Shown: positions 46,192 to 55,250 of the stretch, piece after piece
Layout: each line of letters opens with the position of its first letter
Position numbering within the stretch: the first letter of the stretch is position 1
From: Paenibacillus luteus
GTDB taxonomy: Bacteria; Bacillota; Bacilli; Paenibacillales; Paenibacillaceae
DNA length: 64,000 bases
Direction of reading: 5' to 3'
Assembly (NCBI RefSeq): GCF_006542765.1
Contig: NZ_SKCD01000033.1
Span: forward strand, 248,001-312,000
The notes under the pieces: generated by a model
The model's database searches: none
Seen by the model: the letters and a program-made list of their open reading frames with translations, nothing else
Told to the model about the DNA's origin: nothing
Translations under genes and position numbers: made by a program

Positions 46192-47595
46192 ATGGAGAAT
46201 TTACTCTTATGGGGATTATACGTGGCATCCTTCTATGCGTTTCTTCCAGGTCTCATCAGCCGTACATTTGGGTTTCGGGTATTCAAGAAGGGGCGCGTGG
46301 AGAAGGAGATTTCCCTTACCTTCGATGATGGTCCCGATCCTGTTTATACGCCCAAGCTGCTTGACTTGCTAGCCCGCTACAATGCGAAGGCAACCTTTTT
46401 TATCGTTGGCTCGCATGCAGAGGGACAGGAAGAACTGCTGCGCCGGATGAAGGATGAAGGCCATAATCTTGGTATTCATAATTACGTTCATAAATCGAAT
46501 TGGCTGATGCGTCCTCGAACGGTGAAACGTCAAATCGAGCGTACAGTTGCTATTATTGAACAAGCAACAGGCATACGGTCGACTTATTATCGGCCTCCCT
46601 GGGGAATCATAAACGTTTTTGATTACGGAAACCTAGGTTACTTGCAAATTGTATTATGGTCTGCGATGTTCGGAGATTGGCGAATTCGATTGGGCTCGGA
46701 ACGCTTGAAGAAGCGGATGCTTAAGAAGCTTAGACCAGGCGAAGTCATGCTGCTGCATGATTGCGGAATGACCTTCGGGGCAGACAAGGATGCGCCGCAA
46801 AATATGCTGATTGCACTCGAAGCTTATTTGGAGGAAGGAACGAAGCGAGGTTTCCGGTTTGTCGGCATCGAGGAAATGATGAAGCTGACTGAGGCTGCTC
46901 GCGCCGCGTATTCTCCATTCTGGAAGAAAGCAATGGTATCGCTTTGGCTGCTATGGGAAAGAGCCTTTCATGTCATGTTCCGTTTGAAAACGGTAGGCGA
47001 TGTGAAGGATGCTGCATTCCATTATCGCGTAACAACATACAACGGAGAAAATGTTGAATTCGCAAAGGGCGGACGAGTGGAAAAAGGCGACCGCGTTGCA
47101 GAGCTGCATTTTGACAACAAAAAATTGTCTTCGATTGCAGCCACCTCCAAATCCCCAGTTGCCACTGGCATACGCATGCTTCGTGAAGTAGAGCAGGCGC
47201 TTCCGCTGCTTGCGAACCAGCTTGCTGCAGATCATGAAGCAAATGATATAAAAGCGGTATACGGCGTAACGATGATTCATCGCGGTGCTGATCGGTTGGG
47301 CTTTGAAATTTTTCAATTGCCTGAAGGATGGTTTGCTAGATCGACGCGTATTTATTTGCGCATTTTAATTCGAGTGCTGACGAACACGAAGCAGAATGCC
47401 AAGGGGAAGAAAAAAAGGGATACGATCTCGCCTCGTATGCTGCTCATGCCCGTCAATACGATTAGGCAATATGCGACGGTTCAACTGAGCAAGGTGCAAG
47501 AGGAAGCGGAGCGATTAACTGATGTTGTAGAACGAACAATAAGCGCAGCAGCCGACGAAGCTGCGCAGCTAGGTACGAAAACAACAGCCATATAA
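46192..47595 (+). CDS. Polysaccharide deacetylase with C-terminal extension
   Basis: 467 residues. One N-terminal membrane helix (1-20) anchors a NodB domain at about 38-240. All catalytic motifs are visible: TFDDGPDP (metal Asp), HNYVH (metal His pair), RPPWG, WSAMFGDW and LLHDCG. It should de-N-acetylate peptidoglycan or another surface glycan outside the membrane. Residues about 250-467 form a second domain (GADRLGFEIFQLPEGW and a basic helix), reminiscent of YkoP-like extensions; that assignment is tentative. ATG 46192 follows GGTGGGG; the longer frame from 46090 is less likely. Confidence 0.87.
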   Translation: MENLLLWGLYVASFYAFLPGLISRTFGFRVFKKGRVEKEISLTFDDGPDPVYTPKLLDLLARYNAKATFFIVGSHAEGQEELLRRMKDEGHNLGIHNYVHKSNWLMRPRTVKRQIERTVAIIEQATGIRSTYYRPPWGIINVFDYGNLGYLQIVLWSAMFGDWRIRLGSERLKKRMLKKLRPGEVMLLHDCGMTFGADKDAPQNMLIALEAYLEEGTKRGFRFVGIEEMMKLTEAARAAYSPFWKKAMVSLWLLWERAFHVMFRLKTVGDVKDAAFHYRVTTYNGENVEFAKGGRVEKGDRVAELHFDNKKLSSIAATSKSPVATGIRMLREVEQALPLLANQLAADHEANDIKAVYGVTMIHRGADRLGFEIFQLPEGWFARSTRIYLRILIRVLTNTKQNAKGKKKRDTISPRMLLMPVNTIRQYATVQLSKVQEEAERLTDVVERTISAAADEAAQLGTKTTAI

Positions 47596-47608
47596 TAAGG
47601 TTTGATCT

Positions 47609-47655
47609 AACAGCTGTTCAAGACCAGTTCTTGAACAGCTGTTTTTTTTTTTTTT
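47609..47655 (+). terminator. Strong terminator after the deacetylase gene
   Basis: 15-bp perfect stem AACAGCTGTTCAAGA/TCTTGAACAGCTGTT, 5-base loop, then fourteen T. Confidence 0.95.
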
Positions 47656-47770
47656 GGAGCTACAGTTAACCAACTTAGTGATTTCTATAGCATTTTCGAT
47701 GAAAAGGTTTTCCTTTTTGACGTGAAAAAGTTATGATGATGACACAATGCTTGCGAGGAGGGAACTCTTA

Positions 47771-48349
47771 ATGGGGGAGTCAGCAACAGACGAGCTGCTC
47801 ATCCAGAAAATTGCAAACCGCGATTCCGCTGCCTTAGAACAGCTATATGACCGCTATGAGCGCCAGATTTACTCCTTTGTTTATCGGATCGTTAAGGACG
47901 CTATGGCGGCTGAAGAGGTCGTGCAGGAATTGTTCATTCGGGTATGGAATTCGGCAGAGCGTCTGGATACAGGCGAAGCAGCCGGGAAAATCAGCAGCTG
48001 GATGTTTACAATTGCGCGCAATTTATCTGTCGATTGGATAAGAAAACAAGGAAGAAAGCCTTTAGAAGCTTCTGAGGAAGGTGTGCTGGAGAGAGTAGCC
48101 GCATTCAAATCCACAGAGCAAGAGGTTGAACATAAAATGCTCGGCGAGCAAATGCAGGAAGCGCTTCGCGAGCTGAACGAGGATCAGAAGCAGGTCGTTG
48201 ATCTGATTTATTTTAAGGGATACACGCAGCAGGAAGTAAGCTTAAATCAGGACATACCGCTAGGAACCGTCAAGAGCAGGGTACGGCTTGCTTTAAAACA
48301 GCTCCGAAAGCGATTTGAAACGACAAGGAAGGAGGGGGTATGGCCATGA
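47771..48349 (+). CDS. ECF-type RNA polymerase sigma factor
   Basis: 192 residues. Region 2 (LEQLYDRYERQIYSFVYRIV, EEVVQELFIRVW, WMFTIARNLSVDWIRK) and region 4 (LNEDQKQVVDLIYFKGYTQQEVS, PLGTVKSRVRLALKQL) are complete. It belongs with sigma factors paired with RskA-like anti-sigma proteins (SigK group). ATG 47771 with GGAGGGAAC upstream; upstream in-frame start at 47747 has no site. Its stop overlaps the anti-sigma start as ATGA, so the two are co-translated. The target promoter motif could not be recognised. Confidence 0.92.
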   Translation: MGESATDELLIQKIANRDSAALEQLYDRYERQIYSFVYRIVKDAMAAEEVVQELFIRVWNSAERLDTGEAAGKISSWMFTIARNLSVDWIRKQGRKPLEASEEGVLERVAAFKSTEQEVEHKMLGEQMQEALRELNEDQKQVVDLIYFKGYTQQEVSLNQDIPLGTVKSRVRLALKQLRKRFETTRKEGVWP

Positions 48350-49248
48350 GGCTTTCGCGTAAAGGAATTTGTGAAGATGTTGAAGTCTATTTGCTGGGCG
48401 GCTTGGACCAAGAGGACAAGCTGGAATTTGAAGCGCATTTGCCGGAATGCGAAGAGTGCAGGCATATGTTGGAGGAGTTGTCCTCGGTGATCAATGTGCT
48501 GCCGTTAACGGTTGAGCCGGTACAGCCCCCTTCGGGAATGAAAGCAAGAATTCTTGCAGCAGTTGCGGATGCCGATCAGGAGAAGCACTCGGAGCAAAAC
48601 TCTCAAAACGCTCAAAAGGCACGAAGTTCGAGTGCTTTAATAGCTGACGGCTCAAAAGAAGCTCCGACTGAGCGTAAGCCTGCTGAATTTGATTATTCTG
48701 AAAGCCGAGTTGGCAAGCGAATGGTGAACAAGCCTAAAGGAAAAAGGTGGTTAATGCCAACGATTGCCGCTGCAGCAGCCGTGCTTCTCCTCGTCTCTGC
48801 TGGGCTGTATCAGAGGGTGAATCATTTGAATGGAGAAGCGGATACGCTGGCAGCGCAAGTGCAGGAGCTACAAAGCCAACTTGCCGCCATTGATCAACCT
48901 CCTACAGGGACACAAGTTAATCATGTTGTAGCTTTATCTCCGACCATACCCGATATTGTCGCACAAGGACTTGCAACCATCGTGATTGATGATAAAGGGA
49001 TGCACTTGATCGTACAGGCAGAAAATTTGCCAAAGCTGACAAAAGATGAGGCTTTTCAAGTATGGCTGCTGAAGGAAGGAAAGCCGGTGAATGCCGGAAC
49101 ATTCCTGACGCAAGAGGGAACAGGTGCGCTTTATTATACGTTTGCGCCAGATGAGTATGATCAAATTGCGATTACCCATGAGCCGGATGCCAAGGGCTTA
49201 CAGCCACGTGGAGAAATTGTACTTGCGGGCAGCTTGCTGCCAGCCTAA
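48346..49248 (+). CDS. Anti-sigma factor with zinc-finger head and RskA-type outer domain
   Basis: 300 residues. The cytosolic head has HLPECEECRHML, the H-x3-C-x2-C zinc anti-sigma signature. A membrane helix is at about 137-160, followed by a coiled segment (NGEADTLAAQVQELQSQLAAI) and a C-terminal extracytoplasmic RskA domain (AFQVWLLKEGKPVNAGTF, QIAITHEPDAKG). It should hold the upstream sigma factor at the membrane until an envelope signal. ATG 48346 overlaps the sigma stop by 4 bases and has AAGGAGGGGG at proper spacing; ATG 48340 is too close. Confidence 0.9.
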   Translation: MRLSRKGICEDVEVYLLGGLDQEDKLEFEAHLPECEECRHMLEELSSVINVLPLTVEPVQPPSGMKARILAAVADADQEKHSEQNSQNAQKARSSSALIADGSKEAPTERKPAEFDYSESRVGKRMVNKPKGKRWLMPTIAAAAAVLLLVSAGLYQRVNHLNGEADTLAAQVQELQSQLAAIDQPPTGTQVNHVVALSPTIPDIVAQGLATIVIDDKGMHLIVQAENLPKLTKDEAFQVWLLKEGKPVNAGTFLTQEGTGALYYTFAPDEYDQIAITHEPDAKGLQPRGEIVLAGSLLPA

Positions 49249-49256
49249 TTTAGTTG

Positions 49257-49298
49257 AAAAAGGAGTGTCGGCTATTTACAGCCGACACTCCTTTTTGA
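49257..49298 (+). terminator. Terminator after the sigma/anti-sigma operon
   Basis: 17-bp perfect stem AAAAAGGAGTGTCGGCT/AGCCGACACTCCTTTTT with a 6-base loop; the 3' arm ends in T5. Confidence 0.92.
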
Positions 49299-49336
49299 TG
49301 GAGAAGACTTTAAATGGTTTACATAATAAACTAAGC

Positions 49337-49396
49337 TTTCTATTTCTACGAGAAACGGCTTGCCCCCTCTTACTGAGGAAGGCAAGCCGTTTTTTA
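49337..49396. repeat. 58-bp hairpin element, copy 2 (also terminator for ilvD)
   Basis: TTTCTATTTCTACGA then AAACGGCTTGCC...GGCAAGCCGTTTTTT; related to 34567-34624. Here the arms form an 11-bp perfect stem flanked by T6 on the right. On the minus strand it lies just after the ilvD stop, so it may end the ilvD transcript. Confidence 0.7.
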
Positions 49397-49411
49397 TAGC
49401 ATGAATACGGA

Positions 49412-51097
49412 TTACATTTTCATAACGCCGCCGGTGCTGGCGGAAGTTACAAGATGAGCATAACGCGCGAGGTAGCCGCGTTTAATTTTGAGCTCGAAGC
49501 CTTTCCATTCGGAACGGCGTTTTTCGAATTCTTCATCGCTGATCAATAGATCCATCGTCCGGTTATTCATGTCGATCTCAACGATATCGCCATCTTGTAC
49601 GAACGCAATTGGGCCGCCTTCGGCTGCTTCTGGTGAAGCATGGCCGATGCTGATGCCGCGGGATGCGCCGGAGAAGCGTCCGTCGGTAACAAGTGCAACC
49701 TTAGCGCCAAGGCCCATACCAACGATTTGAGATGTTGGAGCGAGCATTTCTGGCATTCCCGGGCCACCACGTGGTCCTTCGTAACGGATGATGACAACAT
49801 GGCCTTCTTTGATCTTGCCGTTTGCAATGCCGTGAAGCGCCTCGTCCTGGGAATCAAAGCAGATAGCAGGTCCTTTATGGTAACCGCCAACTGATTTGTC
49901 TACTGCGCCAGTTTTGATGATGGCGCCGTTAGGAGCAAGGTTGCCGAACAATACAGCCAGTCCGCCGCGAGCGGTGTGCGGATTGTCGATCGTGTGAATG
50001 ATATCGGTATCTTGAATTTCGCAGCCAATGACATTTTCACGAAGCGTTTTGCCGGTAACTGTAATGCAATCGCCGTGCAAAGCGCCTTCCTTCTTGAAGA
50101 GCTCGTTCAGAACAGCGCTGACGCCGCCTGCATTGTGAACATCTTCAATATGGTAATCCGAGGCTGGAGCAATTTTCGCAAGATGCGGCACGCGCTCAGC
50201 CACTTCGTTAATACGCTCAATCGGGTATTCGATGCCAGCTTCATGTGCAATTGCAAGCGTGTGAAGAACCGTATTGGTAGAACCGCCCATCGCCATATCA
50301 AGTGCAAATGCATTATCGATGGTATCTTTGGTTACGATATCGCGCGGTTTGATGCCGAGATCGATGATTTTCATAAGCTGACGCGCTGCGTCTTTAACGA
50401 ACTCTTTGCGTTCTGGAGATACGGCAAGGATTGTACCGTTACCAGGCATAGCAAGTCCCATGCCTTCAGCCAAGCAGTTCATGGAGTTAGCTGTAAACAT
50501 ACCTGAGCAAGATCCGCATGTCGGACAACCGAACTGTTCAAGCTCCATCAGTTGATCATCATTGATTTTGCCGGCTTGGTGAGCGCCAACGCCTTCAAAT
50601 ACGCTGGATAGTGAGATGGAACGGCCGTCAGAGGTTTTGCCAGCTTTCATTGGGCCGCCGCTGACAAGCATGGTTGGAATGTTGACGCGAAGTGCGCCCA
50701 TGATCATGCCTGGTGTAATTTTGTCACAGTTTGGAATACAGACCATACCGTCGAACCAGTGTGCATTAACGACAGTCTCAATGGAATCCGCGATAATCTC
50801 GCGGCTTGCCAGTGAGTAGCGCATGCCGATATGACCCATTGCGATCCCATCGTCAACGCCGATGGTATTGAATTCAAACGGCACGCCGCCTGCTTCGCGA
50901 ATAGCTTCCTTAACAAGCTTGCCGAACTCCTGGAGATGAACGTGACCAGGTATAATATCAATATAAGAGTTACAAACCGCAATAAACGGCTTGTCGAAAT
51001 CTTCCTCTTTCACGCCTGCGGCGCGCAGCAAGCTGCGGTGCGGTGCGCGGTCGAATCCTTTTTTGATCATGTCTGAACGCATTCTTTTGGCCGCCAT
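49412..51097 (-). CDS. ilvD: Dihydroxy-acid dehydratase
   Basis: 561-residue IlvD/Edd enzyme of branched-chain amino acid synthesis, converting dihydroxy-isovalerate or -methylvalerate to the 2-oxoacids. Fe-S ligands: VCNSYIDIIPGHVHL, CIPNCDKITPGM and FGCPTCGSCSGMFTANSMN. C-terminal GRFSGASRGISIGHASPEAAEGGPI includes the conserved Ser base. ATG 51097 with AGGGGGC upstream; the longer frame to 51157 has no ribosome site. The gene stands alone, away from other ilv genes. Confidence 0.97.
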   Translation of the reverse strand: MAAKRMRSDMIKKGFDRAPHRSLLRAAGVKEEDFDKPFIAVCNSYIDIIPGHVHLQEFGKLVKEAIREAGGVPFEFNTIGVDDGIAMGHIGMRYSLASREIIADSIETVVNAHWFDGMVCIPNCDKITPGMIMGALRVNIPTMLVSGGPMKAGKTSDGRSISLSSVFEGVGAHQAGKINDDQLMELEQFGCPTCGSCSGMFTANSMNCLAEGMGLAMPGNGTILAVSPERKEFVKDAARQLMKIIDLGIKPRDIVTKDTIDNAFALDMAMGGSTNTVLHTLAIAHEAGIEYPIERINEVAERVPHLAKIAPASDYHIEDVHNAGGVSAVLNELFKKEGALHGDCITVTGKTLRENVIGCEIQDTDIIHTIDNPHTARGGLAVLFGNLAPNGAIIKTGAVDKSVGGYHKGPAICFDSQDEALHGIANGKIKEGHVVIIRYEGPRGGPGMPEMLAPTSQIVGMGLGAKVALVTDGRFSGASRGISIGHASPEAAEGGPIAFVQDGDIVEIDMNNRTMDLLISDEEFEKRRSEWKGFELKIKRGYLARYAHLVTSASTGGVMKM

Positions 51098-51338
51098 GTA
51101 AGTGCCCCCTATGTGCATAATAAAATATAATACTCTCGATTTTAGCACAACGGACAAGCGTTGGCTATAACGTGAGACCGTGTGTCTGGTTCCTGCAATG
51201 GTTAAAAAAACATTAAGAATTACTTAAACATTATGATTTTACATGAAACGGCAGGACATGCCCTTGGATATTCATGTATAGTATGCTCAACGGACACAAT
51301 GAAAAGAACAGTTTTGGGACGAAGGAGGCCGATTTCTA

Positions 51339-52043
51339 ATGGAAAGACGGGTATTAATTGTAGATGACGAGCGGGAGATCGCGGATCTGATTGAAATATA
51401 TTTGAAAAATGAGGGGTTCGTTACCGAAAAAGCATATGACGGTATGGAAGCACTTCAGGCCTATGAGAAAAATCCTTTTGATTTGGTCATATTGGATATT
51501 ATGATGCCGAATATGGATGGGCTAGAAGTGACGAGGCGGCTCAGAAAGGATCAATCCGTTCCAATCTTGATGCTCAGCGCTAAGGCCGAAGATATGGACA
51601 AGATTATGGGACTGATGACTGGTGCTGATGATTACATGATCAAGCCGTTTAACCCGCTTGAACTTATTGCCCGCATTCGTTCCTTGCTGCGCCGTTCTTA
51701 TCAATACAGTGCACAAGCCGAAAACAGCAGCACCGCTAGGTCGGATAAAGAGCTGCGCCTCGGACCGCTGCGGATCGATAAGCTCAGCCATACGGCGGAG
51801 GTTGATGGCAAAGCGCTTCATTTGACTTCAACCGAGTTCGGGATTCTTCATTTGCTGGCTGGACAGCCGGGCAGAGTGTTCAGTGCAGAAGATATTTTTC
51901 AGCAGGTATGGAAAGAGAAATATTTTGATTCCAACAATACGGTCATGGTTCATATCAGCAAGCTCAGAGATAAGCTGGAGAAGGAGCTCGGCGATAAAAT
52001 GATCGTGACGGTGTGGGGGGTTGGTTATAAAATTGAAGGATAA
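51339..52043 (+). CDS. OmpR/PhoB-family response regulator (VanR-like)
   Basis: 234 residues. Receiver domain: acidic pair VDDE (about 8-11), phospho-Asp in LVILDIMMPN (Asp about 52), LSAKAED and Lys in MIKPFNPLEL. C-terminal winged-helix Trans_reg_C: LHLTSTEFGILHLLAGQPGRVFSAEDIFQQVW and VMVHISKLRDKL. GGAGG precedes the ATG. The kinase gene overlaps its 3' end and a cell-wall carboxypeptidase gene follows, a setting like VanR-VanS-type envelope regulation. Confidence 0.93.
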   Translation: MERRVLIVDDEREIADLIEIYLKNEGFVTEKAYDGMEALQAYEKNPFDLVILDIMMPNMDGLEVTRRLRKDQSVPILMLSAKAEDMDKIMGLMTGADDYMIKPFNPLELIARIRSLLRRSYQYSAQAENSSTARSDKELRLGPLRIDKLSHTAEVDGKALHLTSTEFGILHLLAGQPGRVFSAEDIFQQVWKEKYFDSNNTVMVHISKLRDKLEKELGDKMIVTVWGVGYKIEG

Positions 52044-53127
52044 TTTGACCCGAAAGCTTGTTGTCCGATCGTTTGTTTATTTTTTTCTTAGTATTTTGCT
52101 GGCTGCTGTATCAGTAAGCATGCTTGTGCCTATTGTTCTGTGGATTGTTACCCGTGTCGGCCCACTTCAAAACTTAGTTTATTCTGTTTTTTCTGGTTAC
52201 CACGAGGAAGCTGTATTAGGATTTGGAGTTTTGTTGTTCATCCTATATTATGCTTTTTTCCAATGGAGCATTTTTCATTCTTTTGGCCAAATCAATGATA
52301 CCGTTGGTCGAATTGCCAATGGATCATTGGCTTTGAACCATAAAATCGTTATGCGTAGAAGTCATCCACTCAGCTCGATGGCGGCGAATGTCAATAATCT
52401 GGCTGGACGTCTCGACGCCGCACTCGAAGAGGAGCGGAAGGCAGAGCAAACTAAAAACGAGCTGATTACGAATGTATCGCATGACCTGCGAACGCCGCTT
52501 ACCTCCGTGCTTGGCTATCTGGGCCTAATCGAACAAGACCGCTACCGCGATGAGGTGGAGCTGCGGCATTATGTTCAGATTGCTTACGATAAATCACAGC
52601 GCTTGAATGTGCTGATTAACGATCTTTTTGAATACACCAGAATGCGCCACGATACGGCTGCTTTGAAGGTAACGAGTTTTAATCTTGTTGAAATGCTGGG
52701 ACAACTGCTCGTGCAGTTTCGGCTGCCGCTGGAAGAAGCGGGTATGCACAGCAAGATGGTAACGAAGGAAACGACTATTATGGTCAAGGCCGATGCAGCG
52801 AAGTTGGTTCGCGTATTTGAAAACCTTATCGCCAATGCGATGAATTATGGCAAGGACGGCAAACAGGTGATTGTAACCGTACAGCGCGAGCCAAATGCGG
52901 CTATTGTAGAGGTCATCAACTTCGGTGAGCCCATTCCAAGCACCGATTTGCCTTACATCTTTGACCGGTTTTATCGGGTGGACAAATCTCGTACACAGTG
53001 GTCGGGTGGGTCGGGTCTAGGACTTGCTATTGCAAAAAGCATGATGGAGAAGCATGGAGGCACGATCTCGGTATCGAGTGATATGGATCAAACGTCATTT
53101 CGGGTTTCTGTACCTATTATTCAGTAA
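52033..53127 (+). CDS. Sensor histidine kinase (VanS-like)
   Basis: 364 residues from TTG 52033; TTG 52021 and TTG 52045 (after GAAGGA) are other possible starts, all overlapping or adjoining the regulator's stop at 52043. Two membrane helices (about 10-35 and 60-80) bracket a short outer loop, followed by HAMP-like sequence, HisKA with NVSHDLRTPLTSVLGYL, and HATPase with NLIANAMNYGKDGK and SGGSGLGLAIAKSMMEKHGG. The very short outer loop suggests sensing within the membrane or through a partner, as in intramembrane-sensing kinases; that is an inference. Confidence 0.9.
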   Translation: MKDNLTRKLVVRSFVYFFLSILLAAVSVSMLVPIVLWIVTRVGPLQNLVYSVFSGYHEEAVLGFGVLLFILYYAFFQWSIFHSFGQINDTVGRIANGSLALNHKIVMRRSHPLSSMAANVNNLAGRLDAALEEERKAEQTKNELITNVSHDLRTPLTSVLGYLGLIEQDRYRDEVELRHYVQIAYDKSQRLNVLINDLFEYTRMRHDTAALKVTSFNLVEMLGQLLVQFRLPLEEAGMHSKMVTKETTIMVKADAAKLVRVFENLIANAMNYGKDGKQVIVTVQREPNAAIVEVINFGEPIPSTDLPYIFDRFYRVDKSRTQWSGGSGLGLAIAKSMMEKHGGTISVSSDMDQTSFRVSVPIIQ

Positions 53128-53222
53128 TAATTAAGACTTTTTTATGGTTTGGTTACGGTCTCCTTAAACTGCTGCTCCTATACTTGGTTGTATAGAAGAG
53201 AAGTGAGAGGGGACCGTTTCTT

Positions 53223-54191
53223 ATGATGGAGAGAACATATGCGAGAAAAGCACCGCAGGCTTTGAAGTTTTTGTTGATTGCGGCAGGAGCCATAGCGGTT
53301 ATCTTTTATCTAATTTCATTAAAAGGCAAGCCTGCGGTAACGGAATTGCAGCTGGATTCAAGCTCGGCTATTCTCATCGATTTGGAAACGGGCAGCGTGC
53401 TATATGAGAAAAATGCAAACGAAGCGCTGCCGCCTGCAAGCATGTCGAAGCTGATGACAGAGCTGATTATTTTAGATATGGAAAGCTCTGGTCAAATTAA
53501 CTGGAGAGATCTGGTGGTGACAAGCGTCTACGCCGCTGATGTACCGGGCTCGCAGATTGGATTCGTGAAAGGCGAAACCTTTAGCGTAAAAGAACTATTC
53601 GAAGCGATGGCCGTACATTCCGCTAATGATGCCGCAGTGGCGCTTGCGGAGTATGTTGGCGGGAATGAAGCGGATTTCGTCGTCATGATGAATCAGCGGT
53701 CGCAGAAGCTGGGCTTGTCTAGCCAGACGGTATTTGGCAATGCTACGGGGCTCAGCAAATTCGATTTGCAGCCGTTCGATTCTGCGGCAGCGGAGCGGGA
53801 TACATTAATGACCGCCAAGGATACGGCTTCTTTAGCCGCCTATCTATTGAAGAAATATCCGGAAGTTCTTGATGTGTCCCGTCGCAGCAGCGTAAAGCTG
53901 GCTAACAGACCTGAGAGGCTTCCATCCACAAATCTGATGCTTAGCGGTATGCCATTTGCGTTTCCGGGCAATGATGGCTTGAAGACGGGCTACACGACGC
54001 AAGCTGGATATTGCTTTACCGGGACGGCTAAACAGGAGGGGCGGAGGCTTGTTACTGTTGTTATGGGAGCCGATACGCCGGAGAAACGTTTTACGGAGAC
54101 GGATAAATTGTTCAAGTATGGCTTTCAAACGGATGGTTTGCAAAGTTTTATCGGACATATCCAAAGTAAACTAGGGATTCAAGTCGGATAG
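53223..54191 (+). CDS. D-alanyl-D-alanine carboxypeptidase (S11 family)
   Basis: 322 residues. N-terminal membrane anchor (about 14-33) instead of a cleaved signal, then the S11 penicillin-binding fold: S73-M-S-K76, SAN (133-135) and KTG (254-256). The C-terminal amphipathic PBP5 tail domain is absent, so it resembles short DacF/DacB-like enzymes. It trims the terminal D-Ala of muropeptides. Its place 95 bases behind the kinase suggests it is an output of, or linked to, that two-component system. GAGAGGGG precedes the ATG pair. Confidence 0.92.
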   Translation: MMERTYARKAPQALKFLLIAAGAIAVIFYLISLKGKPAVTELQLDSSSAILIDLETGSVLYEKNANEALPPASMSKLMTELIILDMESSGQINWRDLVVTSVYAADVPGSQIGFVKGETFSVKELFEAMAVHSANDAAVALAEYVGGNEADFVVMMNQRSQKLGLSSQTVFGNATGLSKFDLQPFDSAAAERDTLMTAKDTASLAAYLLKKYPEVLDVSRRSSVKLANRPERLPSTNLMLSGMPFAFPGNDGLKTGYTTQAGYCFTGTAKQEGRRLVTVVMGADTPEKRFTETDKLFKYGFQTDGLQSFIGHIQSKLGIQVG

Positions 54192-54277
54192 TAATGGGAA
54201 AATTAGGACAAAATAAACAGAATGACGTCGAATTATGTCGATTAAACCCACCTATTTAATAGTGTAAGCAATGTGTG

Positions 54278-54317
54278 AAATCTAGCATGATCTACAAAAG
54301 ATTATGCTAGATTTTTT
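54278..54317 (+). terminator. Terminator after the carboxypeptidase gene
   Basis: 11-bp stem AAATCTAGCAT/ATGCTAGATTT continuing imperfectly inward, then T6. The 107-bp element begins in its T-run. Confidence 0.85.
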
Positions 54318-54420
54318 GTTTTAAAATATAAGAATTAACCAGTTTGTTAGCTTATAAAGGCTTATATTTCAAAGTAAAAGCTACATCAGCGTCTAAAGGA
54401 CGCCGAAGCGTTTATACTTG
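54314..54420. repeat. 107-bp dispersed intergenic element, copy 2
   Basis: Counterpart of 624-730, same orientation, again directly joined to a terminator's T-run. Together with the terminator before it and the urease promoter after it, it fills the 300-base gap before ureA. Confidence 0.8.
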
Positions 54421-54446
54421 ATGTCATAAAATATAACGCGAACTGA

Positions 54447-54475
54447 TTTACTTACGATAATTAGCTGTCTATAAT
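54447..54475 (+). promoter_or_regulatory. Probable sigma-A promoter of the urease operon
   Basis: TTTACT (54447-54452), 17-base spacer, TATAAT (54470-54475), 31 bases before the ureA start. No clear CodY, TnrA (TGTNAN7TNACA) or PucR-like site was recognised next to it. Confidence 0.65.
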
Positions 54476-54505
54476 GAAGATATGACAGATCAATGAGGTG
54501 AAGAC

Positions 54506-54811
54506 ATGCAGTTAACTGAACGTGAAAAAGAAAAGCTGCTGATTACAATCGCTGCAGATTTAGCTAGGCGGCGAATGAATCGCGGTGTGAAGCTTAATTA
54601 TCCGGAAAGCGTTGCGCTGATCACCTCTGAAATTATGGAAGGCGCGCGAGATGGAATGACCGTAGCGCAACTGATGGAATTTGGGACCCAAATTTTAAAG
54701 GCGGAGCAGGTTATGCCTGGCATCCCTCAAATGATTCACGAGGTTCAAGTGGAAGCCACTTTCCCGGATGGGACGAAGCTGGTTACCATTCACGATCCGA
54801 TTACAAGCTGA
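54506..54811 (+). CDS. ureA: Urease subunit gamma
   Basis: 101-residue UreA. Start MQLTEREKEKLLITIAADLA and the segment LNYPESVALITSEIMEGARDG, then MPGIPQMIHEVQVEATFPDGTKLVTIHDPI, are near-invariant in the family. GAGGTGAAG precedes the ATG. First gene of ureABCFGD. Confidence 0.98.
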   Translation: MQLTEREKEKLLITIAADLARRRMNRGVKLNYPESVALITSEIMEGARDGMTVAQLMEFGTQILKAEQVMPGIPQMIHEVQVEATFPDGTKLVTIHDPITS

Positions 54812-54881
54812 CATCAGGCAGCAAGACATAGACTAGATTAAGTAGACAGGTCCTTTACATAAGAGAGGAGCGCCATTTCGG

Positions 54882-55250
54882 ATGATACCAGGCGAATATC
54901 GAACAGTTGAAGGAGATATTGAGTTAAACGCCGGACGCCAGACGCAGCAGCTTATTGTCGTTAATACTGGCGACCGTCCTGTACAGGTAGGCTCTCATTT
55001 TCATTTTTTTGAAGTAAATCGGGCATTGAAATTCGATCGCGAGGCCGCTTATGGCATGCGGTTGCATATTGCAGCCGGAACGGCAGTCCGTTTTGAACCG
55101 GGCGAGGAGAAGCCGGTGACGCTTGTTGAGCTTGGCGGGGCGAAGCTCTCCTATGGGTTGAACAATCTTAGCCAAGGAAAGGCAATAGCCGGAGCGATGC
55201 CGGAAGAGGTGAGAGCGCGCCTTAAAGCATGGGAGGGAGGCACGCAATGA
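54882..55250 (+). CDS. ureB: Urease subunit beta
   Basis: 122-residue UreB: MIPGEYRTVEGDIELNAGR, then GDRPVQVGSHFHFFEVNRALKFDR and HIAAGTAVRFEPGEEKPVTLVELGG. A short extra tail (GAMPEEVRARLKAWEGGTQ) follows the core. Stop overlaps the ureC ATG by 4 bases (ATGA). AGAGAGGAG lies upstream. Confidence 0.97.
   Translation: MIPGEYRTVEGDIELNAGRQTQQLIVVNTGDRPVQVGSHFHFFEVNRALKFDREAAYGMRLHIAAGTAVRFEPGEEKPVTLVELGGAKLSYGLNNLSQGKAIAGAMPEEVRARLKAWEGGTQ

Noticed and set aside
49976..50506. 176-codon frame antisense to ilvD
   Set aside because: Inside a strongly conserved gene; no ribosome site or recognisable domain.
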